Assembly: GCA_024235675.1 (NCBI GenBank)
Contig: JACKLZ010000005.1
Coordinates: forward strand, 186,001-250,000
From: Zoogloeaceae bacterium
Lineage (GTDB): Bacteria > Pseudomonadota > Gammaproteobacteria > Burkholderiales > Rhodocyclaceae
Direction: 5' to 3'
Length of the DNA: 64,000 bases
A program made the position numbers and the translations under genes. Every line of letters starts with the position of its first letter. Position 1 is the first letter of the stretch. This document shows, piece by piece, positions 45,321 to 54,072 of the stretch. The notes below the pieces were generated by a model. It was given only the letters and a program-made list of their open reading frames with translations, was not told where the DNA came from and searched no databases.

Positions 45321-47149
45321 CTGCCATCACGCCCGACACCTCCCTCCCCGGCCTGCGACCGCTCTCCGCACGCGAGTTGTGCCAGCGGCTCGGCGCCAGC
45401 GGCAGCATCATCAATACGAAGCGCCCTCATTGCCGGCAAGCGATCTGGGTCGGCATGTTCTTCGACGGCACGAACAACAACAAGCATCGCGACCAGGAGT
45501 TGATTCCCAACCCCAATGGACGGAGTCACTCCAACATCGTTGTTTTACATGATGCGTTCCGACGCGAAGACGAGAATGGCTACTTTCCGTTCTACGTCCC
45601 CGGCGTCGGCACCCCATTTCCGAAAATCGGTGAAATGACCGAGTCGTCCAGCGGCAAATCCATGGCCACCGGCGGCGAAGCCCGCCTGTACTGGGCGATG
45701 ATCCAGCTCTACAACGCGGTCAACCGCGCGGTTCATGTCCGCAACCTGATCGCCGACAACGAAGCCCTCTCCGCCATCCGCAACCCCGATGTCCTCAAGA
45801 ACGGCTGGACGGTGTTCTCGGGCAAGCGGCGCGCCTACTTCGAACAGGCGGAACGTCGACTGCGGCAATCAATCGCCCACCAGCGGCCGGAGATCGCGCA
45901 GATCAATGTGTCGATCTTTGGCTTTTCGCGCGGTGCGGCGCAGGCACGTGCCTGGGCGAACTGGGTGCTGGCGTGCTGCAAGCCCGAGGGCGGCGGCTAC
46001 ACCTTTTGCGGCATCCCGATCCGCTTCCAGTTCATGGGGCTGTTCGATACGGTGGCCTCGGTGGGGCTGGCCGATTCGTCGCCGATCGGCGGCGATGGCT
46101 TGATGGACTGGGCGGACGGGTCGATGGCGATTTCGCCGGCCATCGAACGCTGTGTGCACTATGTGGCGGCGCACGAGATTCGCAAGTCTTTCCCGCTGAG
46201 CACGGCGCGCGATGGCGCGAGCTACCCGGCCAATTGCGAGGAGGTGGTGTACCCGGGCGCGCATTCGGACGTGGGCGGCGGCTATGCGCCGGGCGAACAG
46301 GGCAAGGCCGTTGGCCGCCGCGCCTTGCTCGCCTCGCAGGTGCCGCTGGTCAATATGTACCAGGCGGCGCGCACGTATGGGGTGCCGCTGCTTGATACCA
46401 GCAAGCTGATCGAAGAAAACAAAGATGAGGTCGTTGATGATCTAAAAATCGACCCCATCCTCGCCGCCCGCTTCCGCGACTACGCCGTCTGGTCCGCCGG
46501 GTCGGCGGCGCGGGTCGAAGAGCTGTTGTTCAAGCACATGCGTTTGTACTGGCGCTGGCGCCTGCGCGTGGCGCCGCGCTTCGCGGCGCTGGCGAGCTAC
46601 CAGCACGCCAATGCGCAGGACCGCGAGGACCTGGCAGCGAGCGAGGGCGACTTCCAGCGTGACATGGCGCGGGTGATGCAGCGCAAGCGCTTGAAGGACG
46701 ATATCGACCGCCGCCGCGCGGCGCGCCCCCTGCCGGCGCACCACCCCCTGTCGGTGCCGCTGTCGCCGCTGTATCAGGCGGCACTCGACGAGGCGGGACG
46801 CACCGGCGAGGTACCCGAGGCGGTGCATGCCTTCTTCGATGAGCATGTGCACGACTCGCATGCGTCGTTCTACCTGGCCGGCCCGATAAGCGCCTACGAC
46901 AAGGCGGAGAAACGGCAGCTGGCCCGAGACAAGCAGCGCCGTGGCAAACCGCTCACCGGTTTCGAGAAGCGCATTCTGGCGGCCGGGGCGAAGGACGCGG
47001 AGGCGTTCCCGCTCATGCGCGATGCCGATATCGAAGACTTGCTGGACATGGAGGACGGGGCCACCGAGCTGACGGTCAAGCTGATGACCGACACCCGCCG
47101 CGAGAGCGACGGCCATGTGCGCCAGCGGGTGGTGTTTGATCGGAGCTGA
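45317..47149 (+). CDS. Tle1-family T6SS phospholipase effector (DUF2235)
   Basis: A 610-residue alpha/beta-hydrolase. The DUF2235 landmarks are FFDGTNNN (48-55), the nucleophile elbow GFSRGAAQA with S204, D244 in MGLFDTVASVG, and GAHSDVGGGY with H316 as the likely catalytic His. The C-terminal third is helical and charged. Tle1 effectors are phospholipases injected into rival cells to degrade membranes. Position after vgrG, a DUF4123 adaptor and DUF3304 lipoproteins supports this role. An N-terminal duplicate fragment lies upstream at 44545. Confidence 0.92.
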   Translation: MTAITPDTSLPGLRPLSARELCQRLGASGSIINTKRPHCRQAIWVGMFFDGTNNNKHRDQELIPNPNGRSHSNIVVLHDAFRREDENGYFPFYVPGVGTPFPKIGEMTESSSGKSMATGGEARLYWAMIQLYNAVNRAVHVRNLIADNEALSAIRNPDVLKNGWTVFSGKRRAYFEQAERRLRQSIAHQRPEIAQINVSIFGFSRGAAQARAWANWVLACCKPEGGGYTFCGIPIRFQFMGLFDTVASVGLADSSPIGGDGLMDWADGSMAISPAIERCVHYVAAHEIRKSFPLSTARDGASYPANCEEVVYPGAHSDVGGGYAPGEQGKAVGRRALLASQVPLVNMYQAARTYGVPLLDTSKLIEENKDEVVDDLKIDPILAARFRDYAVWSAGSAARVEELLFKHMRLYWRWRLRVAPRFAALASYQHANAQDREDLAASEGDFQRDMARVMQRKRLKDDIDRRRAARPLPAHHPLSVPLSPLYQAALDEAGRTGEVPEAVHAFFDEHVHDSHASFYLAGPISAYDKAEKRQLARDKQRRGKPLTGFEKRILAAGAKDAEAFPLMRDADIEDLLDMEDGATELTVKLMTDTRRESDGHVRQRVVFDRS

Positions 47150-47242
47150 GGCGACCATGGTTTTTTGAAGCGGCGCCGCACTGGCCGAACGGCGGGTTGA
47201 ATTCTTCGACAACGAAGACGCCTGGCTCGCCCCGGACTGACC
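47150..47242 (+). pseudogene. Short coding remnant downstream of Tle1
   Basis: One frame reads RRAALAERRVEFFDNEDAWLAPD and stops just before the next ATG. This looks like the C-terminus of a lost gene, but no family can be named. Confidence 0.35.
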
Positions 47243-47573
47243 ATGAACATCCGCCCATTCATCACACTGCTGCTATGCGTCTGCCTCACGGCTTGCCAAG
47301 CAAGGACCCCTGACATGAATGCCAACAAGATCGACTGACAGTCACTCGACTTCACCTGCACGCACGAACAGCCCCCGCCTTTCGACCCGGAGGCGGGCAG
47401 CCAGTACCGCACCGCGCGCAATCTGAAGAAAAGGGATGAGGAGGCATTCGCCACCGAGATCGTCGCCTTGTATCGCCAGGCCATCGACAAGAACCACTAC
47501 AACGCCATGCACCGGCTGGCGTTGCTGCACATCGAAGGGATGTCGGTCGGGCGCGGGTGGCGAGGCCGGTCAC
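47243..47573 (+). pseudogene. Broken lipoprotein gene (Sel1-like/DUF6396 type)
   Basis: The ATG at 47243 opens a lipoprotein signal peptide (MNIRPFITLLLCVCLTAC), but an in-frame TGA at 47336-47338 stops it after 31 codons. Reading on in the same frame gives SLDFTCTHEQPPPFDPEAGS, then EIVALYRQAIDKNHYNAMHRLALLHIEGMS, a Sel1/TPR-like helix pair, after which homology ends in a novel tail stopping near 47579. A TGG-to-TGA change plus 3' truncation would explain it. Sel1-type lipoproteins are frequent in Tle1 cassettes as further immunity genes. Confidence 0.7.
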
Positions 47574-48884
47574 ATGACTAATCGGGGTAGCGGAGTGAAC
47601 TTGAGCGCGCGATCTGTAGTGAGGGATGTGCTTTCTGCCATGTGGGCCACGCAAATACCTTATCCACTACGCGTTTTCATCAGAATCGTGAATTTCGTGG
47701 TGTCGCTGTTTCTCGCCGTTCTGGTGACGGACGAGCTGACATCATTACGTGGCGTTGGAGTCATCGCGGGACTCTTTGTTTTGCTGCAGATCATTGTTGG
47801 TCTGTGTTACTGGTTTGTCCTTGCCCATGCCCGGCGAGCCGCAGCCGCATATGACGCCTTCGGAAAAACGCTGCTGACGAAGGTTCTTCAGCCTTGGGAC
47901 GACGCAATCAAGGCCCGCATGAGCATGAGGTTTTGTATCGGAGTGATTGTTGCGTCGCTATCAATCATTGTCGGGTTTTTCTGGTTACGGTTCGGCGAGT
48001 GGGGGTTCTGGTCAAGCGCCGGGGTACTCATGGCATTGCTTGCCTTTGGCGTAGCATTGGCGATAGGCATTTTCATTCGGTTGTGGCCGGCGCTCAATTC
48101 GGTGCCCATCCATTTCCTCATTTTCGGCGTGTTTCTGCCTTTCTCGGGCTGGCATGGCGCCACCGAGTCACGAGAGCAGATTCACACGCTGTTCAAGGCA
48201 TCCTGGGAGATGTTCCCGAGCACGTTTACGATTGGTCTGTGGCTGGCGGCGCTGATCTGGATCGCGTTGTTCATGGCCATGGCGGCCATAATCTATGAGA
48301 TCGTCGTCGTCCTTTTTCTTGTTGTCGATTGGCAGGGGAAAGCAAAAAAAAGATCTCAAGTTGGCCCTCTACTGGTACCACAAAAACCGCGCACCGATCT
48401 TACGATATATGTCATTCGGTTGCTTTCTGGAGTCACAAGTTTCTTTGTGATTCTTGTCTGCGCACAAGTTCATTCCTGGCTATCGAACCAGAAGCACGCT
48501 CGCGTGCTGATGACACAGGTGGCCTGGTGGGGAGATTTGAGCGAGGCGCCGGATCATTGCCGATACAAGGAAAAAAAGAATCCCAGAGGCGCTACCGATG
48601 ACGAACGCATTGCACTCCGTCTCCCGCAGTTCGACACCACGATAGCCATGCGCATCGACAAGGCACTACCCGACAAACCAGTGTGGCGTTTCGACATGCA
48701 TGAACTGGAACGCTTTGGTACAGCGGATATTCGCTCCATCCACTGCGATTTTAGTCGGACGCGTCAGCCCTCACTCAAAGAAGCGGAAGTGCATCAGGAA
48801 CACACGCGCCATTTGTGGGGAATTGCACCGATTGGCCGAGTCAAACTGGCGCCGGAGGCCGATCCGGCACCTACAGCCCGCTAG
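47574..48884 (+). CDS. Unknown multi-pass membrane protein
   Basis: A 436-residue protein not matched to a family. It has about six or seven hydrophobic segments in the first 300 residues (for example VVSLFLAVLVTDEL, GLFVLLQIIVGLCYWFVLA, FCIGVIVASLSIIVGFFWL, AAIIYEIVVVLFLVV, LLSGVTSFFVILVCAQV) and then a soluble C-terminal region of about 130 residues with HARVLMTQVAWWGDLSEAPDHCRYKEKK. The base composition is visibly less GC-rich than in the T6SS genes before it, which suggests separate acquisition. Being last in the T6SS cassette, it could be an accessory or immunity gene, but nothing in its sequence proves this. Confidence 0.75.
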   Translation: MTNRGSGVNLSARSVVRDVLSAMWATQIPYPLRVFIRIVNFVVSLFLAVLVTDELTSLRGVGVIAGLFVLLQIIVGLCYWFVLAHARRAAAAYDAFGKTLLTKVLQPWDDAIKARMSMRFCIGVIVASLSIIVGFFWLRFGEWGFWSSAGVLMALLAFGVALAIGIFIRLWPALNSVPIHFLIFGVFLPFSGWHGATESREQIHTLFKASWEMFPSTFTIGLWLAALIWIALFMAMAAIIYEIVVVLFLVVDWQGKAKKRSQVGPLLVPQKPRTDLTIYVIRLLSGVTSFFVILVCAQVHSWLSNQKHARVLMTQVAWWGDLSEAPDHCRYKEKKNPRGATDDERIALRLPQFDTTIAMRIDKALPDKPVWRFDMHELERFGTADIRSIHCDFSRTRQPSLKEAEVHQEHTRHLWGIAPIGRVKLAPEADPAPTAR

Positions 48885-48929
48885 GTTTCAGGCGACATGG
48901 CGTGCCGCCTCGGCGCCAATCAAGGCTGG

Positions 48930-49190
48930 CTACTGACCCACCAGGTCGTCCAGCACATCGTAGGTCTTGGCAAAAATCGCCGCGTCGCAGGGGTACATCT
49001 CCCCATCAATACCGGTGATCAGCCAGTCGCCCGCCTTGCCCTGCATGCGCCCTTCCATGGTCTCGACCACAAAGGCCTCGGGCATGCGACGCACGTCGAG
49101 CGGGATGGGCTTCTTGACCGCGCGCACCGCATCGGGAAGCGCGGTGGCGCATTCATGGCTGCCATCGGGCAGGCGTTTGATCTCAATCAT
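48930..49190 (-). CDS. Conserved small hypothetical protein
   Basis: An 86-residue protein with the pattern KAGDWLITGIDGEMYPCDAAIFAKTYDVL near the C-terminus, shared by many short bacterial and phage proteins of unknown function. There is no signal peptide. It overlaps the MOSC gene upstream by 8 bases, so it is the last gene of the leftward cluster. Confidence 0.7.
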   Translation of the reverse strand: MIEIKRLPDGSHECATALPDAVRAVKKPIPLDVRRMPEAFVVETMEGRMQGKAGDWLITGIDGEMYPCDAAIFAKTYDVLDDLVGQ

Positions 49191-49878
49191 TCGAGTCTCC
49201 GTTCGTCCCGTCCGCTTGCCGCTCCAGCCAGTCGGCACGCTGACTCAGTTTTTTTGCCCAACCGGCCGACAAGCCCACCGCCTGCGACAGCGCGCGCACT
49301 TCGTCCACATTGGGCCGATGCGCGGTTTCAACCGCCCATAGCCGCGCCAGCGTGATGTCCGGATTCGGTCGCTCGAGCAACAACATGCGCGCATTCGGTT
49401 CGATCAGGCCTTCGACCCGCACCCGAAAATACCAACCGGTGATGCCCTCGTCGGCCACCCGGCGCGAGGCGCCGCTGACGCCCAGCCGATGGTCGATCTT
49501 CCAGCACGGGCGGCGCGATTGGGTAATCTGTAACTGGCAGTCGCCCAGGGCAAACACATCGCCCAGACAGACCTGTGTCTCATCGATCCCGGCGACCGAC
49601 AGATTCTCACCCAGGGTGCCCGGGCCGACTTCGCCGGCCAGCGCCGGAAACGCCGCGACCAGCCGCGCGTAGTGGTCTGCGGGGTAGAGATGCACGGCCT
49701 TGTCCGGCCCGCCGTGATAGCGCCGATCGGCTTGTACATCCCCCACCAGACCCTCGCGGAGACACATCACCGGGGCGTCGAGACGCGTCTTGAACATGCC
49801 CGTCATCTGCCCTTCCGGGGGCAGCGGCCGGAGCCCGCCCGCAAACACCGTCACCGGCCCGCCCAGTATTTCGTTCAC
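49183..49878 (-). CDS. MOSC domain-containing protein (YiiM-like)
   Basis: A 231-residue MOSC-domain protein. The typical run is DVQADRRYHGGPDKAVHLYPADHY, followed by PGTLGENLSVAGIDE, CLGDVFALGDCQLQITQSRRPCWKI with the conserved Cys proposed to handle sulfur or molybdenum cofactor ligands, and GITGWYFRVRVEG. YiiM-like proteins reduce N-hydroxylated compounds through a molybdenum cofactor. The GTG start overlaps the ROK kinase stop (GTGA). Confidence 0.9.
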   Translation of the reverse strand: MNEILGGPVTVFAGGLRPLPPEGQMTGMFKTRLDAPVMCLREGLVGDVQADRRYHGGPDKAVHLYPADHYARLVAAFPALAGEVGPGTLGENLSVAGIDETQVCLGDVFALGDCQLQITQSRRPCWKIDHRLGVSGASRRVADEGITGWYFRVRVEGLIEPNARMLLLERPNPDITLARLWAVETAHRPNVDEVRALSQAVGLSAGWAKKLSQRADWLERQADGTNGDSND

Positions 49879-50774
49879 TCACCATCCTCCATCGGCCACA
49901 ACCACGCGGCGCCGCGCACACCGGAGCTGTCGCCGTGCAGGGGCGGCAGCAGTCGGGTGGACACCTGATCCGAAAACACGTGCCGGCCCCAACGCGCCGG
50001 CACCTCGGTGTACAAGCGGGCCATTGAAGACAGGCCGCCACCGAGCACAATCACCTCAGGATCCACGATATTGATGACACTTGCCAGCGCGCGCGACAAG
50101 CGATCAGCATAGCGCTGAAAGCTCGCCTCGCAGGCCACATCGCCGGCCTCGGCGCGCGCCGAGATCGTGGCCGCGTCGATGGCCTCGCCGCCGTGGCGAC
50201 GATGATCCGCCGCCATGCCCGGACCCGACAGCCAGGTCTCGACGCAACCGGTGCGCCCGCAATAGCACGGCGACCCCGGTTCCTCGTCGGCAAGCGGGTT
50301 GTGCCCCCATTCGCCGGCAATCGCGTTCGCGCCACTGAGCACACGGCCATGGATGACCAGACCGCCGCCGACCCCGGTGCCCAGAATGACCCCGAACACC
50401 GTCCCGGCGCCGCGCGCCGAGCCATCGGTCGCCTCCGACACGGCAAAGCAATTGGCGTCATTGGCCAGACGGATTTCTCGGCGCAGCACAGACTGCAGAT
50501 CGCGCAGCAGCGGTCGGCCATTGAGGCAGGTGGAATTGGCGTTCTTGATGCAGCCTGTCACCGCGGAGAGTGCCCCCGGCGTACCGACGCCGACGCGTGC
50601 CCGGTCACCCAGCGACTGTTCAATGCGCTCGACCAGACCGGCCACTGCCATCACCGTGGCCATGTAATCGTTCTGCGGGGTGGCGATGCGTTCGCGCGCC
50701 AACACGCAACCAGCCCCATCGAGCGCAATGGCTTCGATCTTGGTGCCGCCGAGATCGACCCCGATCCGCAGCAT
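49875..50774 (-). CDS. ROK family sugar kinase
   Basis: A 299-residue ROK kinase. The ATP-binding motif is GVDLGGTKIEAIALD at the N-terminus, the catalytic Asp is in LANDANCFAVSEA, and the ROK zinc signature is CYCGRTGCVETWLSGPG with the preceding His in EWGHNPL. Members phosphorylate fructose, glucose or N-acetylglucosamine. AmpG, a muropeptide permease, is encoded two genes upstream in the same operon, so N-acetylglucosamine kinase in cell-wall recycling is a possibility, though fructokinase fits equally by sequence. It follows the uracil-DNA glycosylase gene after one base. Confidence 0.88.
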   Translation of the reverse strand: MLRIGVDLGGTKIEAIALDGAGCVLARERIATPQNDYMATVMAVAGLVERIEQSLGDRARVGVGTPGALSAVTGCIKNANSTCLNGRPLLRDLQSVLRREIRLANDANCFAVSEATDGSARGAGTVFGVILGTGVGGGLVIHGRVLSGANAIAGEWGHNPLADEEPGSPCYCGRTGCVETWLSGPGMAADHRRHGGEAIDAATISARAEAGDVACEASFQRYADRLSRALASVINIVDPEVIVLGGGLSSMARLYTEVPARWGRHVFSDQVSTRLLPPLHGDSSGVRGAAWLWPMEDGE

Positions 50775-50775
50775 C

Positions 50776-51498
50776 TCAGTCGCCCCACACCCCGAGCGCC
50801 TGCATCTGACGCGTTGCCGCCTCGCTCCAGCCGCGATTGGCCGCAGGGCTGGCCGGGCTGGGGTGCAGCACCCGGCCGATCTTCACCGGCAAGCCGGCAG
50901 CGACCTTGGCCGCGCGCTGCTCCGCCCAGGCACCAACGCCGATCACCCATTCGGGCGACAGCGCCTCGATCAGCGTGCGCAAATGGGCATCACAGGCCGC
51001 CATCACCGGCGCCATCTCGGTGGCCGGGAGCTTGTCGGGCGTGAGATTGCGCCCGCCATCAAAGAAGGCCAGCGGGCAGTAATTGGCCACGAAATGCTCG
51101 GCAAAGAAGGCCTCTGCGGTGCCGAAACGCGCCTGAAACAGCCCCCACAGGCGCCGACCGCTGACCTCGGAGCGCGTACACCCAAAGCCTTCAACCGGGC
51201 GCTTCGGGTTCTCGATGGCCGGCTGTCCGATCTCGCCGGACAGCCCCATCCAGTCACGCACCATGGCCACTTCACCGAAGGGCACACCGGTCTGCACCAT
51301 GCCGAAGGGGCCGGGGTTCATGCCCATCAGCACCACTTTTTTTCGACCGCTGCCATAGCGACGCAGATAGGCTTCATGCACCGCCCAGGCATAGTCGAGC
51401 GGGTTGTACACATGGGAGACCGGCGGTGAAAACTGCAGGGCATCGACCTGCGCCGACAAGATCCTTGCGGCCATGACCAGAGGATGGGTGACGCTCAC
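50776..51498 (-). CDS. SMUG1-type uracil-DNA glycosylase
   Basis: A 240-residue protein of the uracil-DNA glycosylase superfamily, SMUG branch. The active-site motif GMNPGPFGMVQTGVPFGE and the C-terminal HPSPASPAANRGW loop are both present, along with VANYCPLAFFD and WVIGVGAWAEQRA. SMUG enzymes remove uracil and 5-hydroxymethyluracil from DNA in base excision repair. The GTG at 51498 is chosen because it overlaps the AmpG stop (GTGA). Confidence 0.88.
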   Translation of the reverse strand: MSVTHPLVMAARILSAQVDALQFSPPVSHVYNPLDYAWAVHEAYLRRYGSGRKKVVLMGMNPGPFGMVQTGVPFGEVAMVRDWMGLSGEIGQPAIENPKRPVEGFGCTRSEVSGRRLWGLFQARFGTAEAFFAEHFVANYCPLAFFDGGRNLTPDKLPATEMAPVMAACDAHLRTLIEALSPEWVIGVGAWAEQRAAKVAAGLPVKIGRVLHPSPASPAANRGWSEAATRQMQALGVWGD

Positions 51499-52808
51499 GG
51501 CTTGGTCCCCAACGCGGCTTCGGGCCCCGCATGCCATGGCGCAACCTTGAACAACAGCAGCATGCCGGGGACTGCCAGCACAAAGCACAGCAAGAAGAAG
51601 TTCAGCCAGCCCATGCCCTCGACCAGCCAGCCCGCCGAGGCATTGATGAAGGTGCGCGGCACCGCCATCAGACTGGTGAACAAGGCCAGTTGGGTGGCCG
51701 AGTAGGCCGGGTGAGTGGTACGCGCCATGAAGGCGACAAAGGCTGTGGTGCCCAGGCCAGCACCGACCGCCTCCCCGGCGATCACAGTGGCCAGCACCAC
51801 CAGCCGAGACGCATCCGAGGGCGCCGGGCCCAGCCAGGCCAGCCACACAAAGCCCAGAATGGTGACGATCTGCACCACCCCAAACAGCCACAGCGCCCGG
51901 TTGATACCGATCTTGACCATCCAGATGCCGCCGAGGATGCCGCCGATCACCATCGGCCACAAGCCAGCATTCTTGGCGATGACACCGATCTCGGTCTTGC
52001 TGTAGCCCATATCGAGATAGAAGGGCGTCGCCAGCGCGGTACACAGCGAATCGCCGAGCTTGTACAGAAAGATAAAGGCCAGCACCCACAGCGCCGAGCG
52101 CACGCCATGGCGGCTGAAAAATTCATGAAACGGCTCGACGACGGCATCACGCAAGGTCCGTGGCCGACCAATGGCCGACATCGGTTCGCGCACCATCACG
52201 GTCATGATCATGCCGGGCAGCATGAAGGCGGCGGTGATCAGAAAGACCTGCGACCAGGGCAGGTGATCAGCCAGAATCAAGGACAGCGAACCGGGCACCA
52301 GGCCCGAAATACGATAGGCATTCACATGGATGGCATTGCCCAGACCGAGCTCTTCATCGGCGAGGATGTCACGGCGAAAGGCGTCCAGCGCGATATCGAG
52401 CGTGGCAGAGCACAACGCGATCACGGCGGTGAGGGCAACCACCAAGGTGAGTTGTTCAGTCGGTGACAAGCGCCCCAGCCAGGCGATCGAGGCCAGCAGC
52501 CCGAACTGCGTCACCAGCATCCAGCTGCGTCGCCGACCCAGAAAGGGCAGGATGCCGAAACGATCGAGCAAGGGCGCCCAGAGAAATTTCCAGGTGTAGG
52601 GAAACTGGATCAGCGCGAAGGCGCCGATGGCTTTGAGCGACAGGCCTTCCGTCTTCAGCCAGGCCGGGATCAGGTTGAGCAGCAGGTAAAGCGGCAAACC
52701 GGACGCAAAGCCGGTGAAGATGCATACCAGCATGCGCCGATTGAGCAGCACATCGCGCCAGTGGAGGCGCTCGGTGCCGGGGGGCGCGACGTCAGCGGTT
52801 TTTGTCAC
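51495..52808 (-). CDS. ampG: AmpG-family muropeptide permease (MFS)
   Basis: A 437-residue major-facilitator protein with 12 predicted membrane helices. The AmpG fingerprints are TGFASGLPLYLLLNLIPAWL near residue 32, IQFPYTWKFLWAPLLDRF and CSATLDIALDAFRRDIL. AmpG imports GlcNAc-anhydroMurNAc peptides for peptidoglycan recycling, and so can influence beta-lactamase induction. The start is GTG at 52808. It heads a coupled set with the uracil glycosylase, ROK kinase and MOSC genes. Confidence 0.92.
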   Translation of the reverse strand: MTKTADVAPPGTERLHWRDVLLNRRMLVCIFTGFASGLPLYLLLNLIPAWLKTEGLSLKAIGAFALIQFPYTWKFLWAPLLDRFGILPFLGRRRSWMLVTQFGLLASIAWLGRLSPTEQLTLVVALTAVIALCSATLDIALDAFRRDILADEELGLGNAIHVNAYRISGLVPGSLSLILADHLPWSQVFLITAAFMLPGMIMTVMVREPMSAIGRPRTLRDAVVEPFHEFFSRHGVRSALWVLAFIFLYKLGDSLCTALATPFYLDMGYSKTEIGVIAKNAGLWPMVIGGILGGIWMVKIGINRALWLFGVVQIVTILGFVWLAWLGPAPSDASRLVVLATVIAGEAVGAGLGTTAFVAFMARTTHPAYSATQLALFTSLMAVPRTFINASAGWLVEGMGWLNFFLLCFVLAVPGMLLLFKVAPWHAGPEAALGTKP

Positions 52809-52822
52809 GGTCAGGCGGGATC

Positions 52823-53290
52823 CTACTCGGCGGTATTGCCAGGAACATCTGCGGGACGATCATCGCGAATCGCCTCGACCACATCCTTGCCCGCCGCCTT
52901 GACCTTGGCTGCCGCCTTGCGGGTGGCGTCAAGGAAACGCGCAGCCGCTTCCGACGTCGCGGCGCCAGAATCGCGAATCTCCTCGATGGGGCCATCGCCG
53001 GCCAGATCGATCGGCACCAGGCTACGGTCTTCAACCGGCGCGGCAGGCTGCTCCATCACCGGGGGCGCCGGAGTGACTTCATCGGCTGTACCGGTGGCCA
53101 CTTCTCCCAATCTTTTCAGCGCTTCGCCGGCTTTTTCGAGGGCCTCTCGTGCCGCCACACCGGCATCCCGCAAGGTGGGGTCTGTCTGCTCTTCGACCGG
53201 CGCAGAGGCGGGCTCGGTCGTCGGTGCCGGGTCACACCCGACCAACACACTTCCACTCAACAACACATACAGCAGGGGCACCCGGCCCAT
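52823..53290 (-). CDS. Hypothetical lipoprotein
   Basis: A 155-residue protein with a lipoprotein signal (GRVPLLYVLLSGSVLVGC) and a mature part rich in Ala, Glu, Pro and Lys. Two helical, charged stretches (AGVAAREALEKAGEALKRL and DATRKAAAKVKAAGKDVVEAI) could form coiled coils. No family is recognised. The ATG at 53290 is preferred over an upstream ATG because it gives a normal lipobox distance. It lies 14 bases upstream of ampG and is probably co-transcribed. Confidence 0.7.
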   Translation of the reverse strand: MGRVPLLYVLLSGSVLVGCDPAPTTEPASAPVEEQTDPTLRDAGVAAREALEKAGEALKRLGEVATGTADEVTPAPPVMEQPAAPVEDRSLVPIDLAGDGPIEEIRDSGAATSEAAARFLDATRKAAAKVKAAGKDVVEAIRDDRPADVPGNTAE

Positions 53291-53416
53291 CACTTGTCTC
53301 CAGCCCGTCGACTTGAATTGGTCGATCAATACATGGATTGTCCCACAGCTCGCCCCGGACGAACGGCCAGCCATGACCGCCGACACCTTTTGAAATCAAT
53401 CCAGCCCTGAAATGAC

Positions 53417-53438
53417 ACGAGGCCCTCGCGGGCCTCGT
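53417..53438 (-). terminator. Intrinsic terminator downstream of efp
   Basis: A 9-bp perfect stem with a 4-base loop begins 20 bases after the efp stop, followed in the leftward direction by a short T-containing tract. Confidence 0.65.
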
Positions 53439-53458
53439 CGTTCATTACCTGTCCGCGC

Positions 53459-54016
53459 TTACTTGACGCGGTTTTTGTACTCGTCGGTGCGGGTATCGAT
53501 TTCGATCTTGTCACCGATCTCGACAAAGGCCGGCACCATCAGCTCGAAGCCCGTCGCGATCGTGGCCGGCTTGAGCACCTTGCCCGAGGTATCGCCCTTG
53601 ACGGCGGGTTCGGTGTAGGTGACTTCACGCACCACCGAGTTGGGCAGATCCACCGAGATCGCCTTGCCGTTATAAAACACCACTTCGCAGGCCAGGCCAT
53701 CTTCGAGGTACTTGAGCGCGTCAGTCATGTTGTCGGCTTCGACTTCGTACTGCTCGTAGTCGGCGTCCATGAACACGTACATCGGATCGGCAAAGTAGGA
53801 GTAGGTCACTTCCTTGCGCTCGAGCTGAACGACTTCGAACTTGTCGTCGGCTTTGTACACCGACTCCGAAGGCGCTGCGGTCAGCAGATTCTTCAGTTTC
53901 ATTTTCACGACCGCAGAGTTGCGGCCAGACTTGTTGTATTCGGTTTTTTGCACGACGAGCGCGTTGCCGCCCACCATGATCACGTTACCGGAGCGCAGTT
54001 CCTGAGCAGTTTTCAT
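53459..54016 (-). CDS. efp: Elongation factor P (Arg32 type)
   Basis: A 185-residue EF-P that relieves ribosome stalling at polyproline stretches. The domain I loop reads NKSGRNSA with Arg at position 32, the residue rhamnosylated by EarP, rather than the lysine used by the EpmA pathway. Domains II and III follow at the standard length, with the C-terminus GDKIEIDTRTDEYKNRV. It is directly downstream of earP, which confirms the modification pathway. Confidence 0.98.
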   Translation of the reverse strand: MKTAQELRSGNVIMVGGNALVVQKTEYNKSGRNSAVVKMKLKNLLTAAPSESVYKADDKFEVVQLERKEVTYSYFADPMYVFMDADYEQYEVEADNMTDALKYLEDGLACEVVFYNGKAISVDLPNSVVREVTYTEPAVKGDTSGKVLKPATIATGFELMVPAFVEIGDKIEIDTRTDEYKNRVK

Positions 54017-54072
54017 CGCGTATACCTGAGGGTCTTCGGACAGCAGCGAGGCTGCTCGTCATTTAAAACCAG

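Noticed and set aside
45317..47149. Tle1 gene as a housekeeping lipase
   Set aside because: Immediate coupling to DUF3304 lipoproteins and placement after vgrG and DUF4123 fit a T6SS effector far better.
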